A DNA stretch of 64,000 bases from Piezodorus guildinii (GCA_023052935.1 CM041292.1:141449143-141513142), one strand, 5' to 3'; positions 43,611 through 55,045 are shown, counted from the first letter of the stretch. Made by a program: numbers and translations. Notes: generated by a model not told the origin, from the letters alone.

Positions 43611-45098
43611 TCGATCAGGTCTGAAAATATGTGCTAGTAAGAGAGAAACAGTTTCTGCTTATTTCATATTACTCAGAAACCACTTACTATATTACTACTT
43701 TTTTATTCTAAATATCTTTTTATTTCTTTTTGTAACACTTTATTTATCTTTTTAGAAACTGTTTACTACTAATGAGTATTTTCATGATCGCCATTTTTAC
43801 TTTCACTTACCTATATATGGAATATAAACACACTTAATGGAAATATGGCTACAACTGACATGCCCATATATTTTTTTTTGTATTCCTTTCAGGTAGTAGT
43901 ATTATCTTTTTGTATATTAATTCATAGTAAATAATACAATTTGTTATTCATCAGATGATGTATATTGCATATTTATATTATTCCTCGGGGACTAGATTAT
44001 CAAGAATAAAAATTAATTTTCATTCATAAAAGCGTCACCACACTAGTGATTTCTCAACAAATATTTATCTTCTGTTTATAGAACTGGGTTTTATATCTGT
44101 ATAGTAATAATAACTATCAGTTTCCGTGACATAAGTTCAGAATTTGTACACAGCAGACCTTATAGGGAATAATTGAGGCAAATGCATCAACTCTTTTTCG
44201 ATCCTCGTGTAATTAGAAAAACTGCAATGTTGTTTAGGGAATCTACCTTGTACCTCAAAAAATTATCCAATGATAGACATTTTTTTCTCAAAGAATTACT
44301 AACACTCTTTTAAACAAAGAACCACTACTTTTAACTCGGATTTTTAAAACCTAAATGCCAATTATTGTATGGAATTTAAAGATTAACAGATCACAAACAT
44401 ATTTACCCACAATAACCTATTTTTCATAAAACCCATAATAAAAAAATGATAATTGATAATCCAGTCGTTCCTAACCGACGGTTTTTCGCCCACTATATTC
44501 TTCAATTGATGTTCTGGAACGACGGAAAGAACGATCGTGTAATTGACCCTTAAGGGTTACGATTATATTCAAAACTATTTGAACTAGCCCAAAACAAAAC
44601 GAAACTAACCCTGAATCAGTGGCCGTATTAAGTACTTATGAAGGTATTCCCGAACTTTTCGATCAGTTCAGGTTTAATGATAAAAATCTCTTCTATAACA
44701 TAGATTTTTATCTACGTTTTAATTAGGTATTAATTTTATTTCCACCTAGATTCATACTAAAAAAGTTTCCGCTTCAGCAATCTAGGTATACCACTTTATT
44801 GCTACTTTTGTACATCTGATTAATATTGATATTATTTAAGGAAATGTAGATTTTTCAATTTTACTTTTTTATTCCTTTAATCAAAATAAAATGATGAATC
44901 AAAAGTTCGATGCCGATGTGCTGGTATCTTAGTTATACTGATAGAGTGAATGCTGCGCGATTCGGCATTCTGTGATTCCCCTAAACTATCTAGAGGAGTT
45001 TTCCTCGTTGTACCTAATTTTTTACGAAAATCTTATTCTTAACATCTTGAGGTGTAGTTACTTTTTTTAAGGCAGCGACTACGTTTCACATTTGTATG
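43611..45098. other. Spacer before the LTR retrotransposon
   Basis: It contains a family-A 5' terminus scrap (about 43797-43825), the second copies of two short duplicated blocks (43827-43867, 43906-43937), and otherwise unassigned AT-rich sequence. Confidence 0.5.
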
Positions 45099-45297
45099 TG
45101 TTAAATATCGATTGTATATGTAAAGATAGTTGTGGCACTGAACTTCCACCTAGGTGTACAGCAGCCCAACAACAAACAGTACAGTCCAGTTGGTAGCGTC
45201 CCCTGCGCCATGTTGTTTGTGTTTATAGCAGTAATAAACAAGCTGTCTAGTACAAGGTTCTTTTATTCCACTGCCTAATAACTCTATAACTTTAATA
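45099..45297 (+). repeat. 5' LTR of the copia element
   Basis: It starts TGTTAAATATCGATTG and ends TATAACTTTAATA. It contains AATAAA (in GCAGTAATAAACAAGC) as a likely polyadenylation signal. The expected U3 promoter must lie in the short region before it. Confidence 0.95.
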
Positions 45298-45315
45298 GGT
45301 TATGGGCCCAGAGTA
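45298..45315 (+). other. Primer-binding site (initiator tRNA-Met, internal site)
   Basis: GGTTATGGGCCCAG directly follows the LTR. It is complementary to the anticodon stem-loop region of initiator tRNA-Met, the half-tRNA priming mode known for Drosophila copia. Confidence 0.8.
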
Positions 45316-45405
45316 TTTTTGTGCAGAGCATAGTATTTGTGTATAGTGTCAACGCGTAGTCGCGAAGTGATATTATTTTATTAGTGATTTTTGTTTACCG
45401 GTACT

Positions 45406-48400
45406 ATGGCGTCAGTTACTGCATCAGAAGTATCATTTAAAGCACAGAGTGGTTGCTTTATATGTGGGGATAAAAGACATTTCAAGGCACAGTGTCCCAA
45501 AAATAAGCAGAACCGTGGAAGTAAATCCTTTAATAGAAGCTTTCGTGGGAAAAGAAGAGGAACAATCCAGGGTAATTCAGCAGATGTAGATGAAGAAGTT
45601 GTAATGGTGGCCCTAAATTGTGGTAATATTAAACTATCATCTAACAATGTGTTTTTAGTCGATTCAGGTGCGAGTAACCATCTTTTTAAGGCAGAATTGG
45701 AACCCCTTTTGTCAAATGTTTCTAATCTTAATCATGATGTTGCCATACATATAGCTAATGGTGATAAGATGTTTACTAGAAAAGAAGGTACCCTAAGAGT
45801 AACCTCTCAAGGTAGGATTGTAAACATTAAAGGTTTAATAGTCCCGGGGTTAAAACATAATTTATTATCAGTGAGTGCAGTTACCTCAAAAGGCTTAAAA
45901 GTGATTACAGATTCTAAGGAGATGAAAATCTGCGGAAGAAATTTTAAGCTGAGTTGTCCACGAGTGAATGGATTGTACATATTTACGTTTGATCAACCCA
46001 GTGATAATCAAGTCAAGTGCAACATTACAAGTGCTACGGATGGAGATTTATGGCATAAACGGCTAGGACATTTGAATCGGCATGGACTCAAAAGTATAGG
46101 ATTACCCTATAGTGACAAGAAGTGTTCGGCATGCATTGAAGGTAAGGCTACTAGACAGCCCTTTTCAAATAATAGGAAACGCACATCAAAGGTTGGTGAA
46201 TTAATTCACTCTGATATATGTGGTCCTTTCAATCCTGAATCAGTTGAAGGACATAAGTATGTGCAGGTGATTTTGGATGACTTCACTCATTTTGTGCATG
46301 TTAAACTTCTCCATATGAAGAGCGAAGCTGAAACAAACCTGATGGATTATATAGCGGAACTAGAAAGGCAGCAGGGTGTCCCGGTGAAAAGGCTACGTTT
46401 AGATAATGGAGGAGAATTTACATCTAAATTTTTTCGAAAATATTGTTCAGATAAAGGTATAAAATTAGAATATTCTTTGCCATATAGCCCTCAAATGAAC
46501 GGAAAGAGTGAGAGAATGAATAGGACACTATTAGATATGATGCGTACTAAGGTATCAGATTCCGGCATCCCCAAGTTCTTGTGGGGGGAAGCAGCTCGAT
46601 GTTCTGCTTATGAACTGAATAGGTCACCTACTTCAGCCTTAAATAAAGGTGAAACTCCCTCATTAATATGGAATGGCAGAAATGATCTGTCTAAACTTCG
46701 AACATTTGGTTGCCGAGCATGGCCTACCATTCTTCCTAAAGGTTCTAAATTGGATCCCAGAAGCAAGGAGGGGGTGATGGTTGGTTATTGTGGTGGTGGG
46801 TATAGGATTTGGTTGCCAGACGAGCAGAAAGTTATTAGATCTAGAGATGTGATATTCGAGGAGAGCCAAATGCCCTATAAAGAAGTTAAAAATGTACCTA
46901 TTGTCTATCATAATAGTGGTGGAAGCTATGAAGAGGGAAAGAAAAATGGTGAAGAGAATAAAACTAATATTTCAGAGCAGCCAGAAGATACTTCTAGACC
47001 TCAGAATGAAGAATCTAATCCAGAGCATTCAGAAGAAACTTCTAGACCTCAGAGAAACCGGCCAAAACCTCATTTCCTAAATGATTATGAGTTATATAAT
47101 GCATGCTGTATGGTAAGCCGATCAGATGGAGTTCCATCATCTTATGAGGATGCTAATAAAAAGGAGGAATGGCAGGAAGCCATTATTAAAGAATTAAAAG
47201 CTCATGAGAAGATGAACACTTGGTCTGAAGAGGAAGCACCGAATGGAAGTGTCCCAATCACAACTAAATGTGTTTTCACAGTGAAGGAAGATGGAATCAA
47301 AAAGGCCAGATTGGTAGCGAGAGGGTTTGAAGAACAAACTCAAGGTGATTGTATATTTAATTACTCACCAGTTTGCCGAATGGATACTGTAAGAACTCTC
47401 TTGTCGTTTGCATGCCAAAACAATTGGAGTATTAGACAAGTTGATGTGCCAACAGCCTTTCTCAATGGCTCACTAGACTATCCTGTGTTTATAAAACCAC
47501 CTAAAGGTGTAAGTTGTTCTACAAAAACTCTGAGACTAAATAGGCCACTTTATGGACTTAAGAAAGCACCGAAGTATTGGAATGAAAGATTTAATTCTTT
47601 TATGTTAAAACTGGGATTTAAAAGATCCCAATATGATTTATGCCTTTACTACAAGAGTAGGTGTTCTTTGTTCTTTTTGTAGATGATGGCCTAATTACAG
47701 GGGATGAAAAGGCTATTGAAGAATTAGTGAACAATTTAAAAGGAGAGTTCAGCATTAAAGAAATGAAGGCTTCTCAATTTTTAGGAATGAAGATTGAAAG
47801 GCAAGAAAAGAAAATAAAGGTTACACAAACCCGCTTTATTGATAAACTCCTTGAAGATTATAATATGGTAGAGTGCAGGAAGGTATCAACCCCCATGGAG
47901 GTTGGATTTAAGCTTAACGCTGATAGTCCACCTTTAGATGAAAATATACCATACAGGACCTTGGTATGTGGACTTATGTATCTGAGCACAACAACTCGAC
48001 CGGATTTATCATTCCCAATTAGCTATTTATCTAGATGTTTAGATAAAGCTACTCAGCAGTCTTGGAAAGCTGCAAAACGAATACTCAGATATCTCAAAGA
48101 AACTCGAGATATTGGTGTTACTTTCAAACCAAGTGAGAACCTAGGACTTATTGGTTATTCAGATGCTGACTGGGCAGGTGACATAGAAACACGAAAGAGT
48201 GTAAGTGGCTTTGCAGCATTCTGCGGAAGCAATCCCATAGCTTGGCATTCAAGAAAGCAAGCATGTGTGGCTCTGTCAACGATGGAAGCGGAGTACATTG
48301 CAGCAGGAATGGCATCACAGGAAATTGTGAGTTTAAGTGGAATAATTAGTGAGTTCAGTGGTGAAACAGTAAGTGGAAAACTGTTGGTGGATAACACTAG

Positions 48401-48602
48401 TGCTATAGCTTTAATAAAGAATTGTGAAAACTCTAAACGAGCAAAACACATTGATATAAAATTCCATTTTGTTAAAGATCTTATTTCCAAAGAAATAATA
48501 TCTGTGGAACACATCAATTCTGACCGCAATGTGGCAGATTTGTTCACAAAACCACTTGCCTTTGATAAGTTTCAAATGTTTCGGAAGGCTTTAATTAATT
48601 AA
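45406..48602 (+). pseudogene. Copia Gag-Pol polyprotein, gag-shortened, with frameshift at the RT active site
   Basis: I chose the ATG at 45406 (MASVTASEVSF), since the frame to its left starts only with TTG. In order: CCHC zinc knuckle CFICGDKRHFKAQC; protease VDSGASNHLF; integrase zinc region (WHKRLGHLNRHG, CSACIEGK) and DDE core (HSDICGPF, RLDNGGEF, KSERMNR); RT (KARLVARGFEEQ, QVDVPTAFLNG, LYGLKKAPKYW). At about 47653-47661 the frame shifts by one base; the second frame resumes with VFFVLFVDDGLITGD, holding the catalytic VDD. RNase H follows (SDADWAGD, STMEAEYIA, DNTSAIALIKN, KHIDIKFHFV). It ends at 48602 with VADLFTKPL. The Gag domain before the zinc knuckle is missing. The frameshift could be a real mutation or a one-base assembly error. 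Confidence 0.93.
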
Positions 48603-48639
48603 TATATTAATGTCATTTATATATATTGTGCTAAAATTG

Positions 48640-48726
48640 TTGTGTAGAATTTTTTAATAGAATAATATTTTTACTTGTTTTGTGGTGTAGAATTTTGTAG
48701 TAGAATAATATTTTTACTTGTTTTGT
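48640..48726 (+). repeat. Tandem duplication before the copia 3' LTR
   Basis: GTGTAGAATTTTTTAATAGA with AATAATATTTTTACTTGTTT is followed by a second, slightly different copy (about 43 bases each). It lies between the stop codon and the 3' LTR. The purine-rich GAGGTGGTG at 48784-48792 is the probable polypurine tract. Confidence 0.8.
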
Positions 48727-48792
48727 ATGTGAGATACAATTGAATATTTACTTGTGTATGTATATATTTGAAAACATTCAATTGAGGTGGTG

Positions 48793-48991
48793 TGTTAAAT
48801 ATCGATTGTATATGTAAAGATAGTTGTGGCACTGAACTTCCACCTAGGTGTACAGCAGCCCAACAACAAACAGTACAGTCCAGTTGGTAGCGTCCCCTGC
48901 GCCATGTTGTTTGTGTTTATAGCAGTAATAAACAAGCTGTCTAGTACAAGGTTCTTTTATTCCACTGCCTAATAACTCTATAACTTTAATA
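48793..48991 (+). repeat. 3' LTR of the copia element
   Basis: Reads the same as the 5' LTR over 199 bases and is followed by the TSD GTATG. Confidence 0.95.
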
Positions 48992-48996
48992 GTATG

Positions 48997-49467
48997 AAAC
49001 AGCTGAAAGAATAGTGCTACTAAAAAAACATAAATTTTAAGTTGATTCACTAATGCAAGTATGTTTTTAATTTTTAAACTTTACATTTTTTTTCTTTCTT
49101 ACTTGGTATTATTTTTAATTTATTATTACTAAAAATCTGTTTTTTGCTTCTATATTTTAATTTTATTTTGTTGTTTGACTCTTTCCTAACAGTCATTGGC
49201 AACTGAGGCTTATTAGATTATGTGAAATTTAATGTCTTACTTCTTCATCATGTATGACATCTCTTAGGGTTCCTGTCAATTTAATTTTCGCCCTTTTGAT
49301 TCGAATAGATCTAAAAATAGATGTTGGGCACTTTGTGAAACCTTATGTATTATGTAGGTGGGTGCATGAAGATTTGTAAGGAGGTAACTATGGGTAAACT
49401 GGCAGTGTCCTATAGGACGCCGGCATTAAATCATCTCATTTTTTCTGGAAATCCTCGTACTAGTGGT

Positions 49468-49499
<32 letters not shown>

Positions 49500-49848
49500 C
49501 TATCTTTTTTATATCCAACAGTTTAGATTAGCTTGATCTCCGCATTGTTTCCAAGAGATCTTTCTTCAATTGGCTTCTATATTTATATATGTATAAAAAC
49601 AATTGATTTCATGCGTTATTATTTATGAGGTATTTCTTCCCCATTTTCTTATTATCATTAGTGATAATATGAAATATTAGGAAAAACTTTTATTTGATTA
49701 CTGTTGCATTATTTGTTATTGCGATTGTTACATTTGTTATTTGTTATAAAGGGATACGAAAAAAAAAGTTATTTTATTAGCATATGTTTTCTTTTAGTAA
49801 ATCTATCAGCAGTTCAACCACTGTCTCAGTATTTTTTTCTTGATTCGT
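48997..49848. other. Spacer with a 30-base T-run
   Basis: AT-rich. A T-run of about 30 bases at 49470-49499 could be the tail of an unrecognised retroposon on the minus strand. The small ORF at 49345 runs into this T-run and is not credible. Confidence 0.5.
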
Positions 49849-51115
49849 TTACAGGTAATAGTTTCGGTTTAGACATTTATACACCCAAGATGTTACGGGA
49901 ACTTTTTCATCAAAATCGGCTTACCACTTTATACCATGCATTTTGCACCTTATTACGATTTTCTGAAAAACGGCTTTTGATTAAAATCGTTATATAGATG
50001 TAAAATTTAGTGGGCTTTAATATCATGTAGGTTTCATTCTGATTGAAATAGTCTGACAGGTCTTAAATGCCGATATTTTCTTCCTCTAAACTACCTTTAA
50101 TTTTGTACATTCCAAAAGGTTAACCATATCACCTTAATTACATTGATAAAGGACGGCTAAATATACAAGTTGGAAGAATTTGATGACCAATGAAAGGATA
50201 AAAGACCAAAACTATTTTTTAATGCAATTTTTTTTTTTTTTTTATAATAAGAACAGTAATATAGACGTATAATTTATCGTTAAACGGAGAAAGATTATAG
50301 AAAAAATAATATCGGATACAAAAAGTTGTAAAACGTAATATAAAGTGATGGATAGAGAATAAACGTATTAATAATTAACGATTTAATATAGTTACATTAA
50401 TTAATCTAAATCATGTTTCGAACGAAAATTAAATCACATTTTATTAAAGTCAATTTGAAATATTTTATTTATTTATTTATTTGCTATTCCGCATCTACCA
50501 TTTCGGGTCATTAGCGGGTCTTGATTCTACGTTTATATTGAGTTTAACAGACCAATGTCTCTAAGAAACTCAAAAAGTCTTAGAATTATGTCTTCATCAT
50601 TTCCTAATGCTTCTTTTAAGCTTAAAGGTATGTTATGTCTTGTTCTGGTGTCAGTGTACAGTGTGCATGATGTTACAATGTGTTTTATGGTCAGTGTTGT
50701 GTTACATGTATCACAGAATGGCGGATCCAGGCCTCTCATTAAATATCCGTGTGTAAAGGCAGTATGGCCTATCCTCAGCCTTGCTAACACTACCTCTTCC
50801 TTTCTACTTTTTCTGCATGATGTGGTCCAAGGAGATACATCTTGTTTTATCTCTGTCTGTTTAGTACTGGAAGTGGCCCATTCAGTTTTCCACTTGTTAA
50901 TAATGGTCTTCCTGCAATGCCTCTTCCACTCTTCTGCTGTGGTTATGTTTACATTTTCAGTCGCAGGTTCATTCAGCCTCGCCCTGTTTGCTTCTCTGTC
51001 GGCTACATCATTTCCGATAAGAGAGGAAATATTTTATAAATTGAAGTATATTTAATAGTTTTTAAATTATTTTTAACAGTCGTGGTAAGTGAAATTCGTG
51101 TGTTGCCCGCACTTG
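49849..51115 (+). repeat. Family A repeat, copy A9, split by a LINE
   Basis: The first part (49849-50468) has ACACCCAAGATGTTACGGGA, CATGCATTTTGCACC and TCATGTAGGTTTCATTCTG. The second part (51038-51115) has AATTGAAGTATATTTAATAG and the end GGTAAGTGAAATTCGTGTGT + TGCCCGCA. The two halves join exactly once the LINE and one TSD copy are removed. Confidence 0.78.
50469..51025 (-). mobile_element. LINE 3' fragment encoding RNase H and C-terminal domain, with TSD
   Basis: The minus-strand reading contains GNDVADREANRA (end of an RNase H domain, carrying the late catalytic Asp), then RKSRKEEVVLARLRIGHTAF, THGYLMRGLDPPFCDTC and IKHIVTSCTLY. Such RNase H plus LRxGHT...CxxC tails occur in RNase H-bearing non-LTR retrotransposons (I/R1/LOA-like). 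The ORF ends at 50533. The 12-base TSD GAAATATTTTAT is at 50457-50468 and 51026-51037. The 5' truncation removed RT and endonuclease. Confidence 0.87.
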
Positions 51116-52149
51116 ATTTTTCATGGGGATTTCGGCTAATTTCTCAAAAATGATTTTAAGAATAATTTCCTTGATTTAAAATTAAGTAATGACCTCTGTG
51201 AATATGTGTAAGAATCACGTTCCTATCATGGGTCTTCTGACAAACTCGAATGACCAGAACTCCAAAACATTCAAGACCCATCAAGCTGCCAAGCAGCCAT
51301 TACCAAGTGAGCTGTTGGCCAAGTAGCAAATTAGTTCCCCTACAGTTTTCTCTCATTCATGCTTCGCTCTAAGTCTGCCTGCTTAATCGTCTGTTCAACT
51401 ACTTCATTAAAGTCAATGAAGCTCTTAAACTCTTCATTATAAACATATATTCATTCTCTCAAAGGTAAAGTTTGCTCTTAATAAGGATAATGAATTGTAT
51501 TAATAAAGATTCTTTTGTTTGTTCTGTTGTCTTTTTGGGTTTTTAAGACTTAAAACTCTCAGGTAATCAAGGCATGATTTTATATCAACGACTATAAATA
51601 TGAATTAGACAACTAAATGGATTCCTTGAAAATGGCTTACGCATTTGACAAAAAGAAATGTGTGAGAAAATATGGATCAAATTTATTTTTTAAACCTATA
51701 AAATATATAATATTATTTTGAAGTTCCAACCTCCCGAACTACCATTAATTTAAATCTGTATGGATTGCTCAAACTGGTTTTCTAGTCTTGGAACTTGATT
51801 ATTTATTTTTAAAAGTCCAAATCTAATCATTGTGGTTTGAGTCTTTCGGAGTGATATCTTATCATATGAGGTTAACCAGGGCTGATATTGGTCTCAGTTG
51901 CGGTGTCATCACTTCACGTTTATTATTCAGAGTAAGTGAAAAGTGGTATTAGAATGTATTTCATTATTCGGACTTAATATTTTAAAGCAAGACATTATTT
52001 ATCTTTATTTCTGCAGATTTTGTAAAAATAATTTAATTAAATGCCTTTTAAGATTTTTTATTAAGATGGTAGGAGGAAAAGACGTAAAGTTATATATTTC
52101 TTTTTAAATATTTAAACTCCTAGGGAATTAGAAACACTTTTTATCCGCA
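51116..52149. other. Intronic spacer
   Basis: A GC-richer patch at 51220-51400 is unassigned; the rest is AT-rich. Confidence 0.5.
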
Positions 52150-52376
52150 GGTGGTCCTAGGATTTTTTAATGGGAGTAAAAAATCCTTAGTTACGCCGTC
52201 CTTCGGAGGGGACGTTAAAAGGTGGTCCCGAGCCTGTGCGATGTCAGGTACTCGTTAAAGATCCCTATCCTAATAAAACCTGGATAGGCAAAATTTAGGA
52301 CTCCCACTGTAGCATCGTCCGATTAGCCATAGTAGCATAAAGTGACGTTAAATGAATAAACAAACAAACAAACACT
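52150..52376 (+). mobile_element. S2 SINE lacking its tRNA-like head
   Basis: It is almost identical to the body of the full S2 copy at 61711-61994 from GCAGGTGGTCCTAGGATTTT onward (GCCGTCCTTCGGAGGGGACG, GTACTCGTTAAAGATCC, AGCATCGTCCGATTAGCC). It ends in (AAAC)n. The few differences between copies imply recent activity. Confidence 0.88.
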
Positions 52377-53112
52377 TTTTACCATTTCTTTTTCTAGTGT
52401 GTCTGTAACTTACATACACTTTTCAGTTAACTTGATATAATACAAATTTCCCTTTCTACTGGGTAAGATATACCTTTAAATGAATGTTCGCTGTATGCTC
52501 CTCTAATAATTACTTATCTTGTCAAGATTCATTCATCATTCATTCATGGTGTATTAAAATACCGTGGGTTTCACTATTTCTTATTTTGGAACATTCTTAT
52601 CTTTGAGAACTGCTCTTGCTACTCAGTCCTCTTCGATCCAAAGGGTTGTGATATGCCTACTTCGGGAGTCGGATCAATGGCCTGAAGGGGCATATACAAA
52701 GATCTTTTGTTGGGAGAAAAAAAAATGCACTGCACTACTTCCCGGATGAAGGTTCTAATCAGAAACCGCCTGGTGTTTCCCCATCACTTAAGCTCAAAAA
52801 AAACCATGATTTATTTTTTATTTTTAGTTGGTTTTGTGTTAATTTTCGTTTAATTCTCTCTTGATATATTTTTCTTTTTTTGACAGGTTACTTATATTTA
52901 ATTTAACTCTAATTTTCATGATCAAGAATAAAGTAATATTAGGGTTTTATTTTTGAGAATGTGTGCAACTGCTGATACTCAAAGATGATCTCTTGATTTT
53001 TTTAATGTAAACGGTTTAATACACATTGTATGTTTTTGTTTGACCTCTAACAAAATTAGACAGTCCTACATTGACTTCACATTTATTAGTTCTTTATCTA
53101 CTTTTTGAGTGG
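52377..53112. other. Intronic spacer
   Basis: AT-rich. A GC-richer block at about 52600-52790 is unassigned, and its ORF has no recognised domain. Confidence 0.5.
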
Positions 53113-53164
53113 TGTAGAAGCTCTGTTTCATACCTACAATTTGGTTCGAAAAGTTAGGGTTTAA
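53113..53164. repeat. 52-base segment identical to 43164-43215
   Basis: An exact second copy, immediately followed by the poly(T) start of a minus-strand Jockey end. Confidence 0.85.
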
Positions 53165-53480
53165 TTTTTTTTTTTTTTATTTATTCGTATGTATTACAAT
53201 TTGTCATAATAGACAATAATAATAGTGCTACAGGATCTCATTCATACAATATTACAATATAAACAAAATGAAAGTCAAATTACATAAAATAAAATCAAAA
53301 TAAATAAACGTATACAATAATAAAATTTGTAGACAAAATAAATACAAATAAATAAAGTTAACAAATAAATAAACAAAATATGTCACATTCATACCTATGT
53401 ACAATATTTAAAATCAGCTCGGGAACCCCGGACGGGGCTTGTCCCCCCACTTGTGGAAGGACAAGCAGAGTCCAAAGGAT
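53165..53480 (-). mobile_element. Jockey-like 3' UTR fragment, minus strand
   Basis: A T-run (poly(A) on the minus strand) is followed by TTACAATTTGTCATAATAGA, then CAATAATAATAGTGCTA. This matches the same region of the elements at 13068 and 42570. The rightmost part contains a small GC-rich inverted repeat (CTTGTCC ... GGACAAG, about 53438-53465). Confidence 0.6.
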
Positions 53481-53489
53481 TTTGTTTCT

Positions 53490-53805
53490 GAACATAAGTA
53501 GAGTAATATTACATGTATAATATACCGTTGAAAACCTAAAACTTTTAGAAAAAAAAAATATATTTTTTTATGCACAAAATTGTAAAAGTTAATACAGAGT
53601 GATGAAATTCCGAAAAAACTAACTGATTGTTTTAGATAATAATATAATAGATTTTTTAATAAAACACATGTTTCTATAGAAATGCATTTTAATTAATTAT
53701 TTAACAATTTATTTTTATCTCTAAATATCTTTAGAAATTCTTAAATGGATTTTAACAACAGAGGTAAGTGAAAGTCGTGTGCTACGCGCACCAGATTTTT
53801 ATGTA
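53490..53805 (+). repeat. Family A repeat, 3' half (A10)
   Basis: Shares GTAATATTACATGTATAATA, the 3' half of the family and the end AACAACAGAGGTAAGTGAAA + GTCGTGTGCTACGCGCACCAG. The donor-like motif AG|GTAAGTGA is intact. Confidence 0.65.
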
Positions 53806-54529
53806 ATCCGGTCATATGATCGAGTATTCAGTGAAATACATGTATATTTTTTTGTGTGATTCGTTTCTCTCAACGATTATTCTCGCTAATTTCGTTGTCA
53901 CTACGCTCGAGGAAATTAAGATAACTGTAATATTCCTTAGAAATGTTTTGGGCCCATTACGTGAACTGTTTAGCTCCTTTATTAGAGCGTCAACATTGTC
54001 CTATTTGCTGTTATGTATTAAATTATTTCACTTTTAAAATAAACTAAAGTATTGCCTAATTATTACACAATTGTTTTTTGTTTTTTTTAAACGATGAATG
54101 ATGCACCAAGTTTCATTTGATCAATAATATTTCTTGAGCTTTATATTGTTTTCAAAACAATTGTTATCTTTAAAAAAAAACGGATTTGAGTATCTGGATC
54201 TGAGAACCATAGTTGTGACTTTATTGCCATTTATTTTAAAATAGTCTCTTTCCAGAAAACTCCATTGTGTGTATTTGCGAAGACACGCTTTGTTCTTGAC
54301 CTTTGTTAGTTTAATAATTTAAAACCAAAGCAAATGAGTTTACATATAACAAACTTATTTCCTTTTAATTAGGATTGCTGATGTATTAAAGTGAATTATT
54401 ATAATAATTGTATTTTAAAAATTATTTATTATGACCATGTTTTTTTCCACTTCCTCAGTGAAACATCTGTCAAAGTAAAGTAATAATGTTGAATAGAAAG
54501 AATTATAGTCATCGGGAAAATAGATGGAT

Positions 54530-54531
<2 letters not shown>
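53806..54531. other. Intronic spacer
   Basis: AT-rich, no recognised feature. Confidence 0.5.
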
Positions 54532-54608
<77 letters not shown>

Positions 54609-54620
54609 GTGTGTGTGTGT
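54532..54620. repeat. (TA)n followed by (TG)n microsatellite
   Basis: About 37 TA units (to 54606), then about 6 TG units. Confidence 0.95.
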
Positions 54621-54759
54621 ATATATAAATGTTTGCCCCTGTGATTTATTAATTGTTACGGCAAAAGATAACTTAAAAGGAAACTGATTTCTTTTCAAAT
54701 TAAAAGGTAAATCATTTGGAATCATTGGGATGCGTGATTAATTTCTCCCGTTTTTTCCA

Positions 54760-54950
54760 GATTTACACTGATTCTTGACTCCTATTGGTCGCAGTCTGAG
54801 GTTATATAGCCTAAAGTGTTCCTCGATAAAATGGACTATCTAACACAAAATCATTTTTCAATTCGCACCTGTAGTTTCTGAGATTAGCGCGTTCAAACAA
54901 ACAAACAAACTCTTCAGCTTCCTACACGTAATATTAGTAAAGATATATAC
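54760..54950 (+). mobile_element. RTE-like LINE 3' tail
   Basis: GTAGTTTCTGAGATTAGCGC, then GTTCAAACAAACAAACAAAC, TCTTCAGCTT and ATATTAGTAAAGATATA. This is the well-known 3' end of RTE-type LINEs in insects, which finish in short AT-rich repeats. No coding part is attached. Confidence 0.6.
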
Positions 54951-54953
54951 ATG

Positions 54954-54960
<7 letters not shown>

Positions 54961-55045
<85 letters not shown>
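54961..55045. repeat. (AT)n followed by a T48 run
   Basis: About 19 AT units run directly into about 48 consecutive T (54998-55045), perhaps from slippage in the LINE tail. Confidence 0.93.

Larger units (their letters stand above)
45099..48991 (+). mobile_element. Copia-type LTR retrotransposon with identical LTRs and 5-base TSD
   Basis: A 3.9-kb element with 199-base LTRs that I read as identical. The TSD is GTATG (45094-45098 and 48992-48996). Gene order is zinc knuckle, protease, integrase, reverse transcriptase, RNase H, which is the copia (Pseudoviridae) order. Identical LTRs imply very recent insertion, yet the polyprotein has a frameshift in the RT catalytic motif and lacks the N-terminal part of Gag. 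It may have been copied with help from an intact relative. Confidence 0.95.

Noticed and set aside
44465..44530. Possible hAT end (CAGTCGTTCCTAACCGACGG)
   Set aside because: Only loosely like hAT ends, with no partner end and no TSD.
45381..45647. Antisense ORFs within the copia element (also 46663-46911, 48155-48547)
   Set aside because: They lie opposite clear Gag-Pol coding and show no similarity of their own.
50555..51055. Plus-strand ORFs of 166 and 65 codons
   Set aside because: They are opposite the LINE RNase H / C-terminal coding region, which reads convincingly on the minus strand with a TSD.
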